9,680 bases of DNA from Candidatus Thiodictyon intracellulare (GCA_016292295.1 JADNEJ010000515.1:1-9680), one strand, 5' to 3'; numbered from the stretch's first letter, positions 1-7,135 are shown. Notes: generated from the letters alone by a model not told the origin. Numbers and translations are program-made.

Positions 1-96
1 GCTCGCGCAACTGGCCGCGACTGCCTGAGCGGCAGCGCGCGGCATGCCCGGCCGCTGCGCCGGGGCCGCGTAGCGGACCAGACGGATTGGCTCCAT
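1..96 (-). CDS. possible 5' end of an unrecognised gene leaving the window
   Basis: On the minus strand an ATG at 96-94 opens a frame that stays open to the window edge (32 codons, beginning MEPIRLVRYAAP and then rich in Ala, Arg and Pro). A GGAGG motif sits three bases upstream of the ATG, which is close but usable as a Shine-Dalgarno site. Third codon positions are mostly G or C, as in the confirmed genes. I recognise no family in so short a stretch. If real, it is divergent from the ATPase gene that begins at 239, and the roughly 140 bases between them would hold both promoters. A plus-strand frame is also open across 1-174, so coding on this strand is not certain. Confidence 0.35.
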   Translation of the reverse strand, partial: MEPIRLVRYAAPAQRPGMPRAAAQAVAASCAS

Positions 97-148
97 GGTC
101 CTCCAGAGCCCGCCGTGCTGACCCTAGCCCCCCGATTGCCGGTTGCGG

Positions 149-177
149 CTGGCACGATAATCGGGATCGCCTAAAAT
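149..177 (+). promoter_or_regulatory. candidate sigma70 promoter for the YjgR-like gene
   Basis: CTGGCA at 149-154 (4 of 6 to the -35 consensus) and TAAAAT at 172-177 (5 of 6 to the -10) are separated by exactly 17 bases. Transcription would start near 184, about 55 bases before the ATG at 239. A second -10-like TATACA lies at 195-200 but has no good -35 partner. The assignment rests on motif match alone. Confidence 0.35.
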
Positions 178-238
178 AACCAAAGTCAAGTCGGTATACA
201 CTGTCGCCCCATTGACGCCAGCCCCTACGGAACGCCCC

Positions 239-1735
239 ATGATCGATTCCATCCTCGTCGGCACCGGTATCGCGCCGGTCTCGATCAACCTGCGTATGGC
301 GAACCGCCATGGCCTGGTCGCCGGTGCGACCGGCACCGGCAAGACCGTGACCCTGCAACGCCTAGCCGAGCAGTTCAGCCGGGCCGGGGTACCGGTCTTT
401 CTGATCGACGTGAAGGGAGACCTGGCCGGGCTCAGCCAGCCCGGCGGAACCAGCGCGCAGGTGGCGCAGCGGGTGGCGCAGATGGGTCTGGAAGCGGCGG
501 AGGGCTTCACCTACGCGGCCAATCCGGTGCAGTTCTGGGACATTCACGGGAAGCAGGGCCACCCGCTGCGCACCACCATAAGCGAGTTGGGACCGCTGTT
601 GCTGGGTCAGCTCCTGGGGCTCAATGAGGTCCAGGAGGGTGTACTCAACATCGTCTTCCAGTTGGCGGACGAGAACGGCTGGCTGCTTCTTGATATCAAG
701 GACCTGCGTTCGCTCCTAACCCATGCGGCGGACGCGGCGGATGAGCTTCAGACCCGCTGGGGCAATGTGTCGAAGGCGAGTGTCGGGGCCATCCTGCGCC
801 GCCTGCTGGCCCTGGAGCAGCAGGGGGCCACGGTCCTGTTCGGCGAACCGGCCCTGAGCCTGGCGGACATGATGCAGACGGACGCGCAGGGACATGGCTA
901 CATCAACATTCTGGCGGCCGACCAGCTCATCCAGACCCCGGTCATCTATTTGACCTTTCTCCTGTGGCTCCTCTCGGAGCTGTTCGAGACCCTGCCGGAG
1001 GTGGGTGACGCGGATCGCCCAAAGATGGTCTTCTTCTTCGACGAGGCGCACCTGCTGTTCAACGATGCACCCAAGGTGCTGTTGAACAAGATCGATCAGG
1101 TGGTGCGGCTGATCCGTTCCAAGGGCGTCGGGGTCTATTTCGTCACGCAAAGTCCGCTCGACGTGCCGGAGGCGGTGCTGGGCCAGCTCGGCAACCGCGT
1201 CCAGCTTGCGCTGCGCGCCTTCACGCCGAAAGACCAGAAGGCGGTGCGGGTGGCCGCCCAGACCTTCCGCCCGAACCCGGCCCTGGACACCGAGGCGGTC
1301 ATTACCGCGCTCGCGGTCGGCGAGGCCCTGGTCTCGACCCTGGACAGGGAGGGGGTTCCGGGGATGGCCCAGCGGGTGCACGTCGCCCCGCCGGGGAGTC
1401 GGCTGGGTCCGGTCGCGGCCGCGGAGCGCCAGGCGGTGATGGACCGCTCGCTGGTCAAGGGCGTCTATGATATCAGCATCGATCGGATGTCGGCCTATGA
1501 GATGCTGGCTCAACGGGCCATTGAGTCAGCTGCGCCGACGGGGTCGCCGAGTGGGACCTGGACCGACAGGTTGAGCGGGATGCTCGATACGGGCGGCGGG
1601 TCCCGCGGGCGCCAAACGCCGCTGGAGGCCTTCGTGACCAGCGCGTTCCGCGCCCTGGGCAGCCAACTCGGGCGCCAGTTGATGCGCGATGTCATGGGTT
1701 GGCTGTTCGGCACCAAGACCGGCGGCAAGGGTTGA
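239..1735 (+). CDS. yjgR: YjgR/DUF853 family HerA-like ATPase
   Basis: The 498-residue product is close in length to E. coli YjgR (about 500). Near the start, after the ANRHGL segment, it carries a Walker A motif GATGTGKT at residues 29-36. A family-typical VKGDLAG follows, and a Walker B strand FFFDEAH lies at residues 265-271 with Asp268 and Glu269. A VTQSP segment just after is typical of the HerA/FtsK-like P-loop fold. The family is a cytoplasmic ATPase annotated as a putative helicase or DUF853 protein; its substrate is not established to my knowledge. A TTG at 212 would add nine residues, but the ATG at 239 gives the N-terminus expected for the family and I prefer it. Neither start has a strong Shine-Dalgarno site. 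The C-terminal part after the ATPase core is less conserved and ends in a Gly/Lys-rich tail. The gene appears monocistronic; what follows is a pseudogene. Confidence 0.9.
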   Translation: MIDSILVGTGIAPVSINLRMANRHGLVAGATGTGKTVTLQRLAEQFSRAGVPVFLIDVKGDLAGLSQPGGTSAQVAQRVAQMGLEAAEGFTYAANPVQFWDIHGKQGHPLRTTISELGPLLLGQLLGLNEVQEGVLNIVFQLADENGWLLLDIKDLRSLLTHAADAADELQTRWGNVSKASVGAILRRLLALEQQGATVLFGEPALSLADMMQTDAQGHGYINILAADQLIQTPVIYLTFLLWLLSELFETLPEVGDADRPKMVFFFDEAHLLFNDAPKVLLNKIDQVVRLIRSKGVGVYFVTQSPLDVPEAVLGQLGNRVQLALRAFTPKDQKAVRVAAQTFRPNPALDTEAVITALAVGEALVSTLDREGVPGMAQRVHVAPPGSRLGPVAAAERQAVMDRSLVKGVYDISIDRMSAYEMLAQRAIESAAPTGSPSGTWTDRLSGMLDTGGGSRGRQTPLEAFVTSAFRALGSQLGRQLMRDVMGWLFGTKTGGKG

Positions 1736-1784
1736 GCGTCGCCTGTGGCCGCGCACGCCCCGCGCACCAGCCGGCAGCGCCTAA

Positions 1785-2199
1785 ATTACTGACTTACATA
1801 TCAACAACGGCGTCTACCAGAACTATCTGGAGGACGTCCGCCACCTCTATCTCAAATCCATCGGCATCGACTTCGTCGAGTACACTAAGAGTGTTATCAA
1901 CCTGGTGGTCGTACGCGCTGAGCTGGACGACAAATTGCCGCTGACCAGCGGGGTCCGGTTCCACGTCGACCTCGATTTGTTGCGTGAATCGAGGCTGCGG
2001 TTTGTCTTCGACCAGAGGATACTGCGGCTGCCGGATGAAAAGCCAGTGTTGGCCGCCCGGATCATCGGTACCGCGCTCAATGCCCGCGGCAGACCCTAAC
2101 CTGCCGGAGGAGTTGGCGGCACTGTTGGTCTTATGCGCTGGCGGTGTGCTGTCTAAAGCACCTAAGACAGCGCAAATGGCTGCCAGGAAACCTGTGTAA
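1785..2199 (+). pseudogene. decayed hotdog-fold acyl-CoA thioesterase (YbgC/4-HBT-like)
   Basis: In one plus frame, from about 1797 to the TAA at 2097-2099, the translation reads HINNGVYQNYLEDVRHLYL and then runs through a FHVDLDLL strand to LRLPDEKP and ARIIGTALNARGRP. This is the pattern of the thioesterase superfamily, in which the N-terminal D-x-x-x-x-H-x-N-N active-site loop precedes the long helix and the strands. Two lesions are visible. First, the frame is closed upstream by TAA at 1782-1784, so the first 15-20 residues and any start codon are missing. Second, after ARGRP the frame stops at 2097, but the next frame immediately continues NLPEELAALL, the expected family C-terminus, and runs to TAA at 2197-2199. 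One inserted or deleted base near 2095-2100 explains this. An intact enzyme would hydrolyse acyl-CoA thioesters in the cytoplasm. The minus-strand ORF over the same bases overlaps the tRNA-Glu gene and is spurious. Confidence 0.75.
2146..2173. other. inverted repeat between thioesterase remnant and tRNA-Glu
   Basis: GCTGTCT at 2148-2154 pairs with AGACAGC at 2165-2171 across a 10-base loop, and the stem can gain a G-T and a G-C pair outside. It lies about 43 bases downstream of the tRNA-Glu 3' end on the minus strand, so it could help end the tRNA transcript. There is no T-run on either strand, so it is not a standard intrinsic terminator. Confidence 0.3.
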
Positions 2200-2213
2200 C
2201 CCGTTTGTTTTAT

Positions 2214-2289
2214 TGGCGTCCCCACGGAGATTCGAACTCCGGTCGCCGCCGTGAAAGGGCGGTGTCCTAGGCCTCTAGACGATGGGGAC
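2214..2289 (-). tRNA. tRNA-Glu (anticodon TTC)
   Basis: The minus strand reads GTCCCCATCGTCTAGAGG at the 5' end and GGGGACGCCA at the 3' end. The seven-base acceptor stem pairs and the CCA is encoded. The anticodon loop is CTTTCAC, with TTC complementary to 2253-2255. The T arm is CGGAG-TTCGAA-CTCCG. Total length is 76 bases, normal for a class I tRNA. It is the second of two tRNA genes in the same transcript, 91 bases after tRNA-Ala. Confidence 0.97.
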
Positions 2290-2294
2290 TGAAG

Positions 2295-2370
2295 CGGTCT
2301 TATTGGTCCAGGTGGTTGATGTCATTTACCACAAAATAAACAGGTCTGCCTGTATTTCCGTGGAAGACCG
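2295..2370 (-). other. foldable spacer between tRNA-Ala and tRNA-Glu
   Basis: CGGTCTT at 2295-2301 is perfectly complementary to AAGACCG at 2364-2370, close to the two ends of the 91-base spacer. GAA at 2291-2293 can also pair with TTC at 2373-2375 across a small internal loop. Two short inner hairpins are possible: GTGGT with ACCAC, and ACAGG-TCTG-CCTGT. In the primary transcript this would form a branched stem between the two tRNAs, a plausible processing structure. That role is inferred from pairing only. Confidence 0.35.
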
Positions 2371-2380
2371 AATTCTTGGT

Positions 2381-2456
2381 TGGTGGAGCCAGACGGGATC
2401 GAACCGTCGACCTCAACACTGCCAGTGTTGCGCTCTCCCAGCTGAGCTATGGCCCC
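2381..2456 (-). tRNA. tRNA-Ala (anticodon GGC)
   Basis: The minus strand begins GGGGCCATAGCTCAGC and ends TGGCTCCACCA, with encoded CCA. The anticodon stem CAACA/TGTTG encloses the loop CTGGCAG, giving anticodon GGC. The third acceptor pair is G3-U70, the main alanine identity element. The T arm is GACGG-TTCGATC-CCGTC. Length is 76 bases. It is the promoter-proximal gene of the tRNA pair. Confidence 0.97.
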
Positions 2457-2474
2457 GATTACATCGAGAGAGAA

Positions 2475-2503
2475 ATTTTAGCGGTGAGCGTGCCGCTTGT
2501 CCA
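2475..2503 (-). promoter_or_regulatory. sigma70-type promoter of the tRNA-Ala/tRNA-Glu transcript
   Basis: On the minus strand TGGACA (complement of 2498-2503, 5 of 6 to consensus) is followed after exactly 17 bases by TAAAAT (complement of 2475-2480, 5 of 6). The -10 ends 18 bases before the first base of tRNA-Ala, giving a short leader of about 10 bases. This is the best promoter match in the window and fits a strongly expressed tRNA operon. Confidence 0.7.
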
Positions 2504-2643
2504 GTCCGTTTTTTCCTGGCCGAATCGGCATCGCTCCCAGCTCCGGATCTCAAGTAACATCTCCAATTGCGTGCGGACCGCTCTTGCGCGCATGGTTAGG
2601 CACGCCGTCGCAACCCTTAAGCCTTAAGCCGGAGTCTCGACTC

Positions 2644-3537
2644 ATGATGCGAATTTTCCTGTTTCTGGCGACCAATGTGGCCGTGTTGGTGGTCATCAGC
2701 TTAGTCTTCAGCCTGTTTGGCCTCAGCGGCGTCCAGGCCAACGGCGGCCTCGACTTGACGTCCCTGCTGGTAACGTCTGCGGTCATCGGTTTCTCCGGGT
2801 CCCTCATCTCGCTCTTTCTTTCCAAGTCCATGGCCAAGCGGAGCATGGGCGTGCAGATCATCGAGCAACCCAGCACCCCTTTTGAGCACTGGCTGATGGA
2901 CACCGTGGCGCGCCAGTGCAGGGCAGCCGGCATCAAGATGCCGGAGGTCGGCATCTTCGATTCGCCCGACCCCAATGCCTTTGCGACCGGATGGAACCGC
3001 AACGCGGCCCTGGTCGCGGTCAGCACCGGACTCCTTCAGTCCATGACCAAGGACGAGGTGGCGGCCGTGGTCGGCCACGAGATCAGTCACGTGACCAACG
3101 GCGACATGGTGACCCTGACCCTGATACAGGGCGTAGTCAACACCTTCGTGGTGTTCCTATCGCGGATCATCGGCAGCCTGGTGGACCAGGCCCTGCGCGG
3201 TCCCAACAATCAGCGCTCGGGTCCCGGTATCGGCTATTTCATCGCCTCGATGATTGCGCAGGTCTTTCTGTCCTTCCTCGCGACCATGATCGTCATGTGG
3301 TTCTCCCGCTGCCGGGAGTTCCACGCCGATGCGGGCGGCGCCCGGCTTACCAGCCGGCGCCAGATGGCCGATGCCCTGCGCGCCTTGCAGCGCAGCCATG
3401 CGACGGCCGACCTGCCGTCGCGCGAGTTCGCCGCCTTCGGCATCAGTGGGGGCATGGGCCAGGGGCTCGCGGCCCTATTCATGAGCCACCCGCCCCTGGA
3501 AGTGCGCATCGCGGCCCTGGAGTCCGGGCGCGATTGA
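2644..3537 (+). CDS. htpX: membrane zinc metalloprotease HtpX
   Basis: The 297-residue protein follows E. coli HtpX along its length, from the MMRIFLFLATNVAV start to the SHPPLEVRI end. HtpX is an M48-family inner-membrane protease that degrades damaged membrane proteins together with FtsH. The zinc site is complete: HEISH at residues 145-149 supplies His145, catalytic Glu146 and His149, and CREFHAD supplies the third ligand, Glu225. Two hydrophobic segments near residues 4-25 and 36-55 and two more between about 155 and 215 fit the known topology. The tandem ATG at 2644 and 2647 matches the family's MMR start, with GGAG about 10 bases upstream. The frame is open upstream to 2497 without homology and overlaps the tRNA promoter, so the longer start is rejected. 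I see no clear sigma32 site upstream, although E. coli htpX is heat and CpxR regulated. Confidence 0.97.
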   Translation: MMRIFLFLATNVAVLVVISLVFSLFGLSGVQANGGLDLTSLLVTSAVIGFSGSLISLFLSKSMAKRSMGVQIIEQPSTPFEHWLMDTVARQCRAAGIKMPEVGIFDSPDPNAFATGWNRNAALVAVSTGLLQSMTKDEVAAVVGHEISHVTNGDMVTLTLIQGVVNTFVVFLSRIIGSLVDQALRGPNNQRSGPGIGYFIASMIAQVFLSFLATMIVMWFSRCREFHADAGGARLTSRRQMADALRALQRSHATADLPSREFAAFGISGGMGQGLAALFMSHPPLEVRIAALESGRD

Positions 3538-3552
3538 GTTTGCACCGACGCC

Positions 3553-3580
3553 GGTCCGGCCGCACCCACGGCGGCCGACC
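3553..3580 (+). terminator. GC-rich hairpin after htpX
   Basis: CGGCCGC at 3557-3563 pairs perfectly with GCGGCCG at 3571-3577 around a seven-base loop. GGT at 3553-3555 pairs with ACC at 3578-3580 across one bulged C. It begins 15 bases after the htpX stop. No T-run follows, so it is either a Rho-assisted end or a 3' stabilising hairpin rather than a standard intrinsic terminator. Confidence 0.4.
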
Positions 3581-3738
3581 CATGAACTTGGGGTCCGGCG
3601 ATGGCCGGCGCTGCAATTTCCGTCCGGCAGGCATCGGAGGCAGCTGCGCGTTCCGGAGGGGCGGCGACCGTGGTTTTTGTGTAGCATCGGGGGCTTGCAG
3701 TGCGCCTATCCAAACCGACGAGAAGGCCCCCATTTCCA

Positions 3739-5035
3739 GTGAGCAGCTTCCGCATCCTGATGTTCGTGCGCTATATCCCGCCGGAATACAGCGGCGCGGC
3801 GTCCCAAGCCCTGCTGCTGGCCAGGCGCTTGCAGGAGCGCGGCCATCACACCGCATTCGTGTCGCCGGCCTAAACGGGCGTCCCCCGGCGCTATGAGGTC
3901 GATGGCTTCGAGGTCACCGAGGTACGACCTTGATTACAAATCCGCCCAAGGCCGGCCGGCTCATGTGGGTTTGCGCGCGCAAGACCATGTTCCGCAAGGA
4001 AGAGGCGACGTCTGGACTGAACAAGGTGGGCGGAATTATGATCAAGGCCCCGGGGTCCGCATCAACCTGCGGGCGGTCCACCAGGAGTTCAGCGTGTGGC
4101 GCTCCCTGCTTGCCCACCTGTGGGAGCGGTGTCGGCAGATCGACATCGTGCACGGTCAGGGCGCCAACTACACCCAGAGCATCATGAGTCCCTTGAGCCT
4201 TCTCCTGGGTAAGCCCAGCCTGGTCAAGGCAAGTCTGACAAACGACGACTTTAGCAGCCTGAGCGGATCACACGTCGCCCCGATCCAGCGGGTCTTTCTC
4301 GGCATGCTCGACGCCTATGTGGCGATTAGTGCCAATCTCGAGCAGGAATTTGCGTGACTAGGGTCTGGCTGTCGCCAAGGTTCAGCCTATCCCCAATGGG
4401 GTTGATACGCAACCCAACCCTTCCGCCCGGCGACTCTGGAGCAAAAGCACCGGGCGGCAGTAGCCCTCGGGTTGCCGGCCGAGCGGGCGGTAGCCTTGTT
4501 CGTGGGCGTGTTCGACCGTCGCAAGCGCATCGAGTAGTTGTGCGAGCAGTGGGTCAGCACCCTGGGCTTCGGTTCCTCCGGCATGTTGCTCCTGGCCGTC
4601 GGGCCGACCAGCTGGGAGTCCTACAGTGGAGCCCTGCGGTGCAAGTTGGAGCAGTGAGCGGCGGCACACACGGACCTGCTGCGGATTCATCCGCATGTGC
4701 AGGACGTGGCACCCTATTACTAGGCTAACGATTGCTTTGTCTTCCCCTCGGCCAACGAAGGGCTTCCCAACCCCCCTGCTGGAGGCGATAGCCTGCGGTC
4801 TGACCGCGGTGGCGACCGCTGCAACGAACTGGTGAGGGACGGCTTCACGGGCGCCGCCTTTAACGTAGACGCCGCCGCCGGGCTGGCCGCGGCGCTGCAC
4901 GCGGTGCGAGGTGATTCCGGACTCCGGATGGGGGCCGCGGCCCGCCTCATGGTGCAGGCGGCCTTCGACATCGACACCGTGGCCACGCGCTATGAGGCCC
5001 TCTATGCTGAACTGATGGACCGCAAGCGGCGCTGA
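3739..5035 (+). pseudogene. multiply disrupted GT4-family glycosyltransferase
   Basis: Pieces of a single group 1 (GT4, GT-B fold) glycosyltransferase appear in order across all three plus frames. They start at GTG 3739 with the N-terminal segment FRILMFVRYIPPEYSGAA and ALLLARRLQERGH. DIVHGQGANYTQ and AYVAISANLEQEF follow around 4140-4352, then VQPIPNGVDTQ near 4384-4415 and VALFVGVFDRRKRIE near 4488-4534. The donor-binding signature FPSANEGLPN / PLLEAIACGL lies near 4746-4800, and the C-terminus NELVRDGFTG runs to TGA at 5033-5035. In-frame stops are TAA 3871, TAG 4359, TAG 4535, TGA 4655 and TAG 4721. Frame changes fall between 3931 and 4040, near 4352, between 4415 and 4432, at the C-run near 4771, and near 4820. 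About 110 bases around 3931-4040 have no recognisable match. Intact, such enzymes transfer sugars from nucleotide donors in exopolysaccharide or LPS synthesis. A GAGAAGG Shine-Dalgarno-like site precedes the GTG. Confidence 0.9.
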
Positions 5036-5179
5036 TCCTCAAGGGAACATTTGTGTTTTGTTGGGGCAGCGCAGCGCAGCGGTGTCGCTTGGCGCCCTGG
5101 GTTGGGAGTTTGGTCAGACCGCCGCACCGCCCCCGATCAACAGGCGCGGCAGGGGGTCAGGCCGCGTGCAGGGTACAGC
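5036..5179. other. gap between convergent ends, with a GC hairpin
   Basis: Nothing here looks coding. It separates the 3' end of the plus-strand glycosyltransferase remnant from the 3' end of the minus-strand isomerase gene. CGCGGC at 5145-5150 can pair with GCCGCG at 5161-5166 around a 10-base loop, 14 bases beyond the isomerase stop. No T-run follows on the minus strand, so terminator function is weakly supported. Confidence 0.3.
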
Positions 5180-6148
5180 CTATTTCTTGTCGTCCTTCTT
5201 GGCGGGTATCGCGGGCGCCGCGTCCGTCGGCGCCGCGGCGTTCGCTGACGCGCCCCTTAACGCCTCGTTTATCTCAACCTTAGCCGCTGCCCGCAGCTTG
5301 TTTATCGCCTCATCCAGCTTTTGACGCTGGATAAACTCGACGATTCTCGGCTTGATCGCGTCGAAGCTTGGCGGTTCCATGGGGCGGGTTTCCTGCAGTT
5401 GGATTACCTCCCAGCCATAATCGGTCTTCACCGGCTCCTTTGAATAGGTTCCGGGTTTCATTTGGGCGACCGCATCGGCGATTGGTTTTGCCTTCTGGCT
5501 CGCGTTGAACCATCCGAGGTCACCGCCGTCGGTATTGACGGTCGTCGACACTGATTTCTTCTTCGCAAGTTCGCCGAAGTCGGCTCCTTTCTCTAGTTCC
5601 TTGATGATTTTCTTGGCCTCTGCCTCGTCTTTCAGAAGGATGTGGCGGACCTTGAATTCGGTGCCGGCGGGCTCTTTTTTCGCCTCATCGTAAGCCTGCT
5701 TCAACTCATCATCCGTGATTTTTGTCTCTTGCGCCATGGACCTGAAGGCGGCGTTGGCAAGGACCTTCAGGCGCTGGAGCTCGGTCGCTGCTGCAATGGC
5801 CGCGGTGACATCTGGCGTGTCTTGGAGCTTACGCTTCTGTGCCTCCTGGGAGGCGACAGCCAAGGTCTGGAGCACGTCAAACGCGCGCTGCTGCAGCTGT
5901 GCGAACTGCTGTTCGTTCTGGATCTGGACGCCCTGCGACTGTTCCGTCAAGATCAACTCGAACATGGACAACGGGTAGGCGACGTCGTTGATCGTGACGA
6001 GGTCGGGGCTGGCCGCACGGGCAGCGGATGCGGCGGCGGGTGCGCTCGCCGCGGCGGCCCCCTTGGGTGCCACCTTGGCGTCGTCCGCCAGGCACAGACC
6101 GGAGGCGAGCAGGGCGCCGGCTACGAATGAAATACGATTCTTAATCAT
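5180..6148 (-). CDS. periplasmic parvulin-type peptidylprolyl isomerase (SurA/PpiC/PrsA-like)
   Basis: The 322-residue protein starts with a Sec signal peptide (MIKNR, hydrophobic core to about residue 18, likely cut after CLA at 21). The Cys at 19 does not form a lipobox because Leu precedes it, so I expect a soluble periplasmic form. An Ala-rich linker follows to about 48, then a helical chaperone-like region (about 50-160). A single parvulin domain lies at about 164-255, with FKVRHILLKDEAEA, the GADFGELAKKKS segment, GGDLGWF and YGWEVIQL. The C-terminal part is helical and Lys-rich, ending in an Ala/Pro tail KKDDKK. Parvulins catalyse cis-trans isomerisation of X-Pro bonds during outer-membrane and secreted protein folding. 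It is the last gene of the minus-strand yciB-yciI block, 113 bases after yciI. The ATG at 6148 has only a weak Shine-Dalgarno site (TAGAGA). No promoter is evident in the gap, so read-through from yciI is possible. Confidence 0.93.
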   Translation of the reverse strand: MIKNRISFVAGALLASGLCLADDAKVAPKGAAAASAPAAASAARAASPDLVTINDVAYPLSMFELILTEQSQGVQIQNEQQFAQLQQRAFDVLQTLAVASQEAQKRKLQDTPDVTAAIAAATELQRLKVLANAAFRSMAQETKITDDELKQAYDEAKKEPAGTEFKVRHILLKDEAEAKKIIKELEKGADFGELAKKKSVSTTVNTDGGDLGWFNASQKAKPIADAVAQMKPGTYSKEPVKTDYGWEVIQLQETRPMEPPSFDAIKPRIVEFIQRQKLDEAINKLRAAAKVEINEALRGASANAAAPTDAAPAIPAKKDDKK

Positions 6149-6261
6149 GTCTCTACGGTTCCATAGGTTGGGATCAGTGAGTAGGTGAGAGGCTGCGCTG
6201 CCTGGTCCGATCGGCGACAGTGTCGGCCCGGCTGCCGGGGTGCGGTGCCGGCCGGTGTCGG

Positions 6262-6561
6262 TTAGTCAAGGCAGGAAACACCTGTTTGAATGAATAGTTT
6301 GACCTGGACCTGGGCGTAGACGCCGGCCGCGACATAGAGGTCCGCGCCCGCCCAGTGTTCGGCCGCTGCTAGGTCCGGAAATTTAGCGACGACGAGCGAC
6401 CCGGTAAAGCCCGCGGTCCCCGGGTCCGGACTGTCGATGGCGGGTTGGGGGCCGGCCAGGATCATGCGCCCCTCCTCTTGGAGGGCGCGCAGCCGCTCCA
6501 GGTGGGCGGGGCGGGCACTGCGGCTGCCTGGCACATCAGCGGCGATAATGGCATACAGCAC
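6262..6561 (-). CDS. yciI: YciI family protein (YCII domain)
   Basis: The 99-residue product matches the family end to end: [50 protein letters not shown], and the [11 protein letters not shown] loop. YciI proteins have a ferredoxin-like fold with a His/Asp pair proposed as an active site; His20 and Asp74 are the likely equivalents here. Family members usually have Pro after that Asp (DPY), and here it is Leu75. Function in bacteria is not established. I chose GTG at 6561-6559 because it gives the family's MLYAII start; a second GTG at 6564-6562 adds one residue. A GAGG sits 5-8 bases upstream, but that site lies inside the terminal repeat of the inserted element. The start codon itself is part of a 9-bp target-site repeat, so expression signals here were rebuilt by the insertion. 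The frame extends upstream to 6660 only through element sequence. Confidence 0.93.
   Translation of the reverse strand: MLYAIIAADVPGSRSARPAHLERLRALQEEGRMILAGPQPAIDSPDPGTAGFTGSLVVAKFPDLAAAEHWAGADLYVAAGVYAQVQVKLFIQTGVSCLD
6553..6561. repeat. direct repeat ATACAGCAC, yciI-side copy
   Basis: Perfect 9-base match to 7257-7265, abutting the outer end of the element's inverted repeat. Read on the minus strand it is GTG CTG TAT, the first three codons of yciI. This is the expected form of a target-site duplication. Confidence 0.8.
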
Positions 6562-6582
6562 CACTAGTACCTCGCGATGGAA
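6562..6582. repeat. terminal inverted repeat, yciI side
   Basis: Begins CACTAGTAC and ends CGATGGAA. It is the inverse of 7236-7256 with two mismatches (positions 10 and 13 of the repeat). It carries the GAGG that now serves as the Shine-Dalgarno site of yciI. Confidence 0.85.
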
Positions 6583-6601
6583 TCGCTCGGACCACTTCCG
6601 G

Positions 6602-7135
6602 CTAGGCTGCCAGAGGCTTTCCCTGGTATGTCCAACGGAAAGACTTGGCCATCGTCTCACTGAAGTAGTCGATGAATTTGTTTGATCTTAATCGTATAGA
6701 TCTTCGACCGAAAAAATTTCCTCGTCGAATAACTTTAACGGGCCAAGTTCGAGAACAAAATTTCAATCTAATTCAGCCATGAACACTGTTTAGGCGTGAA
6801 ATGAAAGACGATGGTATCCGCGACTAACCGCACGACGGATTCTGAGGAATGGGTATTGAGATTATCCATGACGAGGTGGAACTGCGACGCCGCCGGGCAT
6901 GCAGTAAAAATGGGGGATTAGGAAACGCGCGAAATCGTCTTTTGTTCGCGTCTGGCCGAGTTGCCGAGTCACCTTGCCGGTCGCGACGTTGAACCCGGCA
7001 ATCAGGGTATGGGTGCCTTGAGGGTATGGGTGCCGTGGCGCTGATACGCGAGCTCGCGGCGCTCGACCCGTCTCGAGGTCATTGGCTGCGTCGACGCTAT
7101 GCGCTCAAGTGCCTGTATTCATTTGTGATGAAGAC
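6602..7135 (-). pseudogene. IS630-family transposase fragment, frameshifted
   Basis: Read on the minus strand, the pieces in order are as follows. VFITNE is near 7135. IQALERI and RRVERRELAYQRHGTHTL span 7118 to about 7020. GTHTLIAGFNVATGKV and TRTKDDFARF run from about 7018 to 6915. QFHLVMDNLNTHSSES begins at 6884, followed by FHFTPKQCSWLN, a stop (TAG, 6770-6768) and IEI. Finally [15 protein letters not shown] and QGKPLAA end at TAG 6604-6602. The order and motifs fit the DDE_3 domain of IS630 transposases. The second Asp (in VMDN, codon at 6866-6864) and the Glu (in IEI, codon at 6764-6762) are present. The usual first Asp in STDE appears as Asn in ITNE. At least four frame changes and one or more stops make it inactive. 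The N-terminal DNA-binding region is missing. Confidence 0.85.
7004..7037. repeat. 17-bp tandem duplication inside the transposase remnant
   Basis: AGGGTATGGGTGCCTTG at 7004-7020 is followed directly by AGGGTATGGGTGCCGTG at 7021-7037, identical at 16 of 17 positions. On the minus strand it repeats the GTHTL codons and shifts the frame, because 17 is not a multiple of three. It looks like replication slippage and is one of the inactivating lesions. Confidence 0.85.

Noticed and set aside
716..1513. 265-codon open frame on the minus strand inside the ATPase gene
   Set aside because: It lies fully antisense to a gene with clear Walker A and B motifs; its Arg/His/Leu/Gln-rich product matches no family and is typical of the mirror frame in GC-rich coding DNA.
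1794..2225. 143-codon minus-strand frame
   Set aside because: It runs into the tRNA-Glu 3' end and opposes the thioesterase remnant, which has recognisable family motifs on the plus strand.
2214..2456. Genomic-island attachment site at the tRNA genes
   Set aside because: No repeat of a tRNA 3' end and no integrase is visible in the window.
2497..2643. N-terminal extension of HtpX by 49 residues
   Set aside because: The extension overlaps the tRNA promoter region and has no similarity to HtpX, whereas the MMRIF start at 2644 is family-typical and has GGAG upstream.
2916..3896. 326-codon plus-strand frame overlapping htpX
   Set aside because: Its first two thirds are an out-of-frame reading of htpX and the rest crosses the hairpin and the start of the GT4 pseudogene; the product is low-complexity Arg/Gly/Pro.
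6562..6660. Longer yciI product starting at 6660
   Set aside because: The extra 33 residues are translated from the transposase tail and inverted repeat, and family members start at MLYAII.
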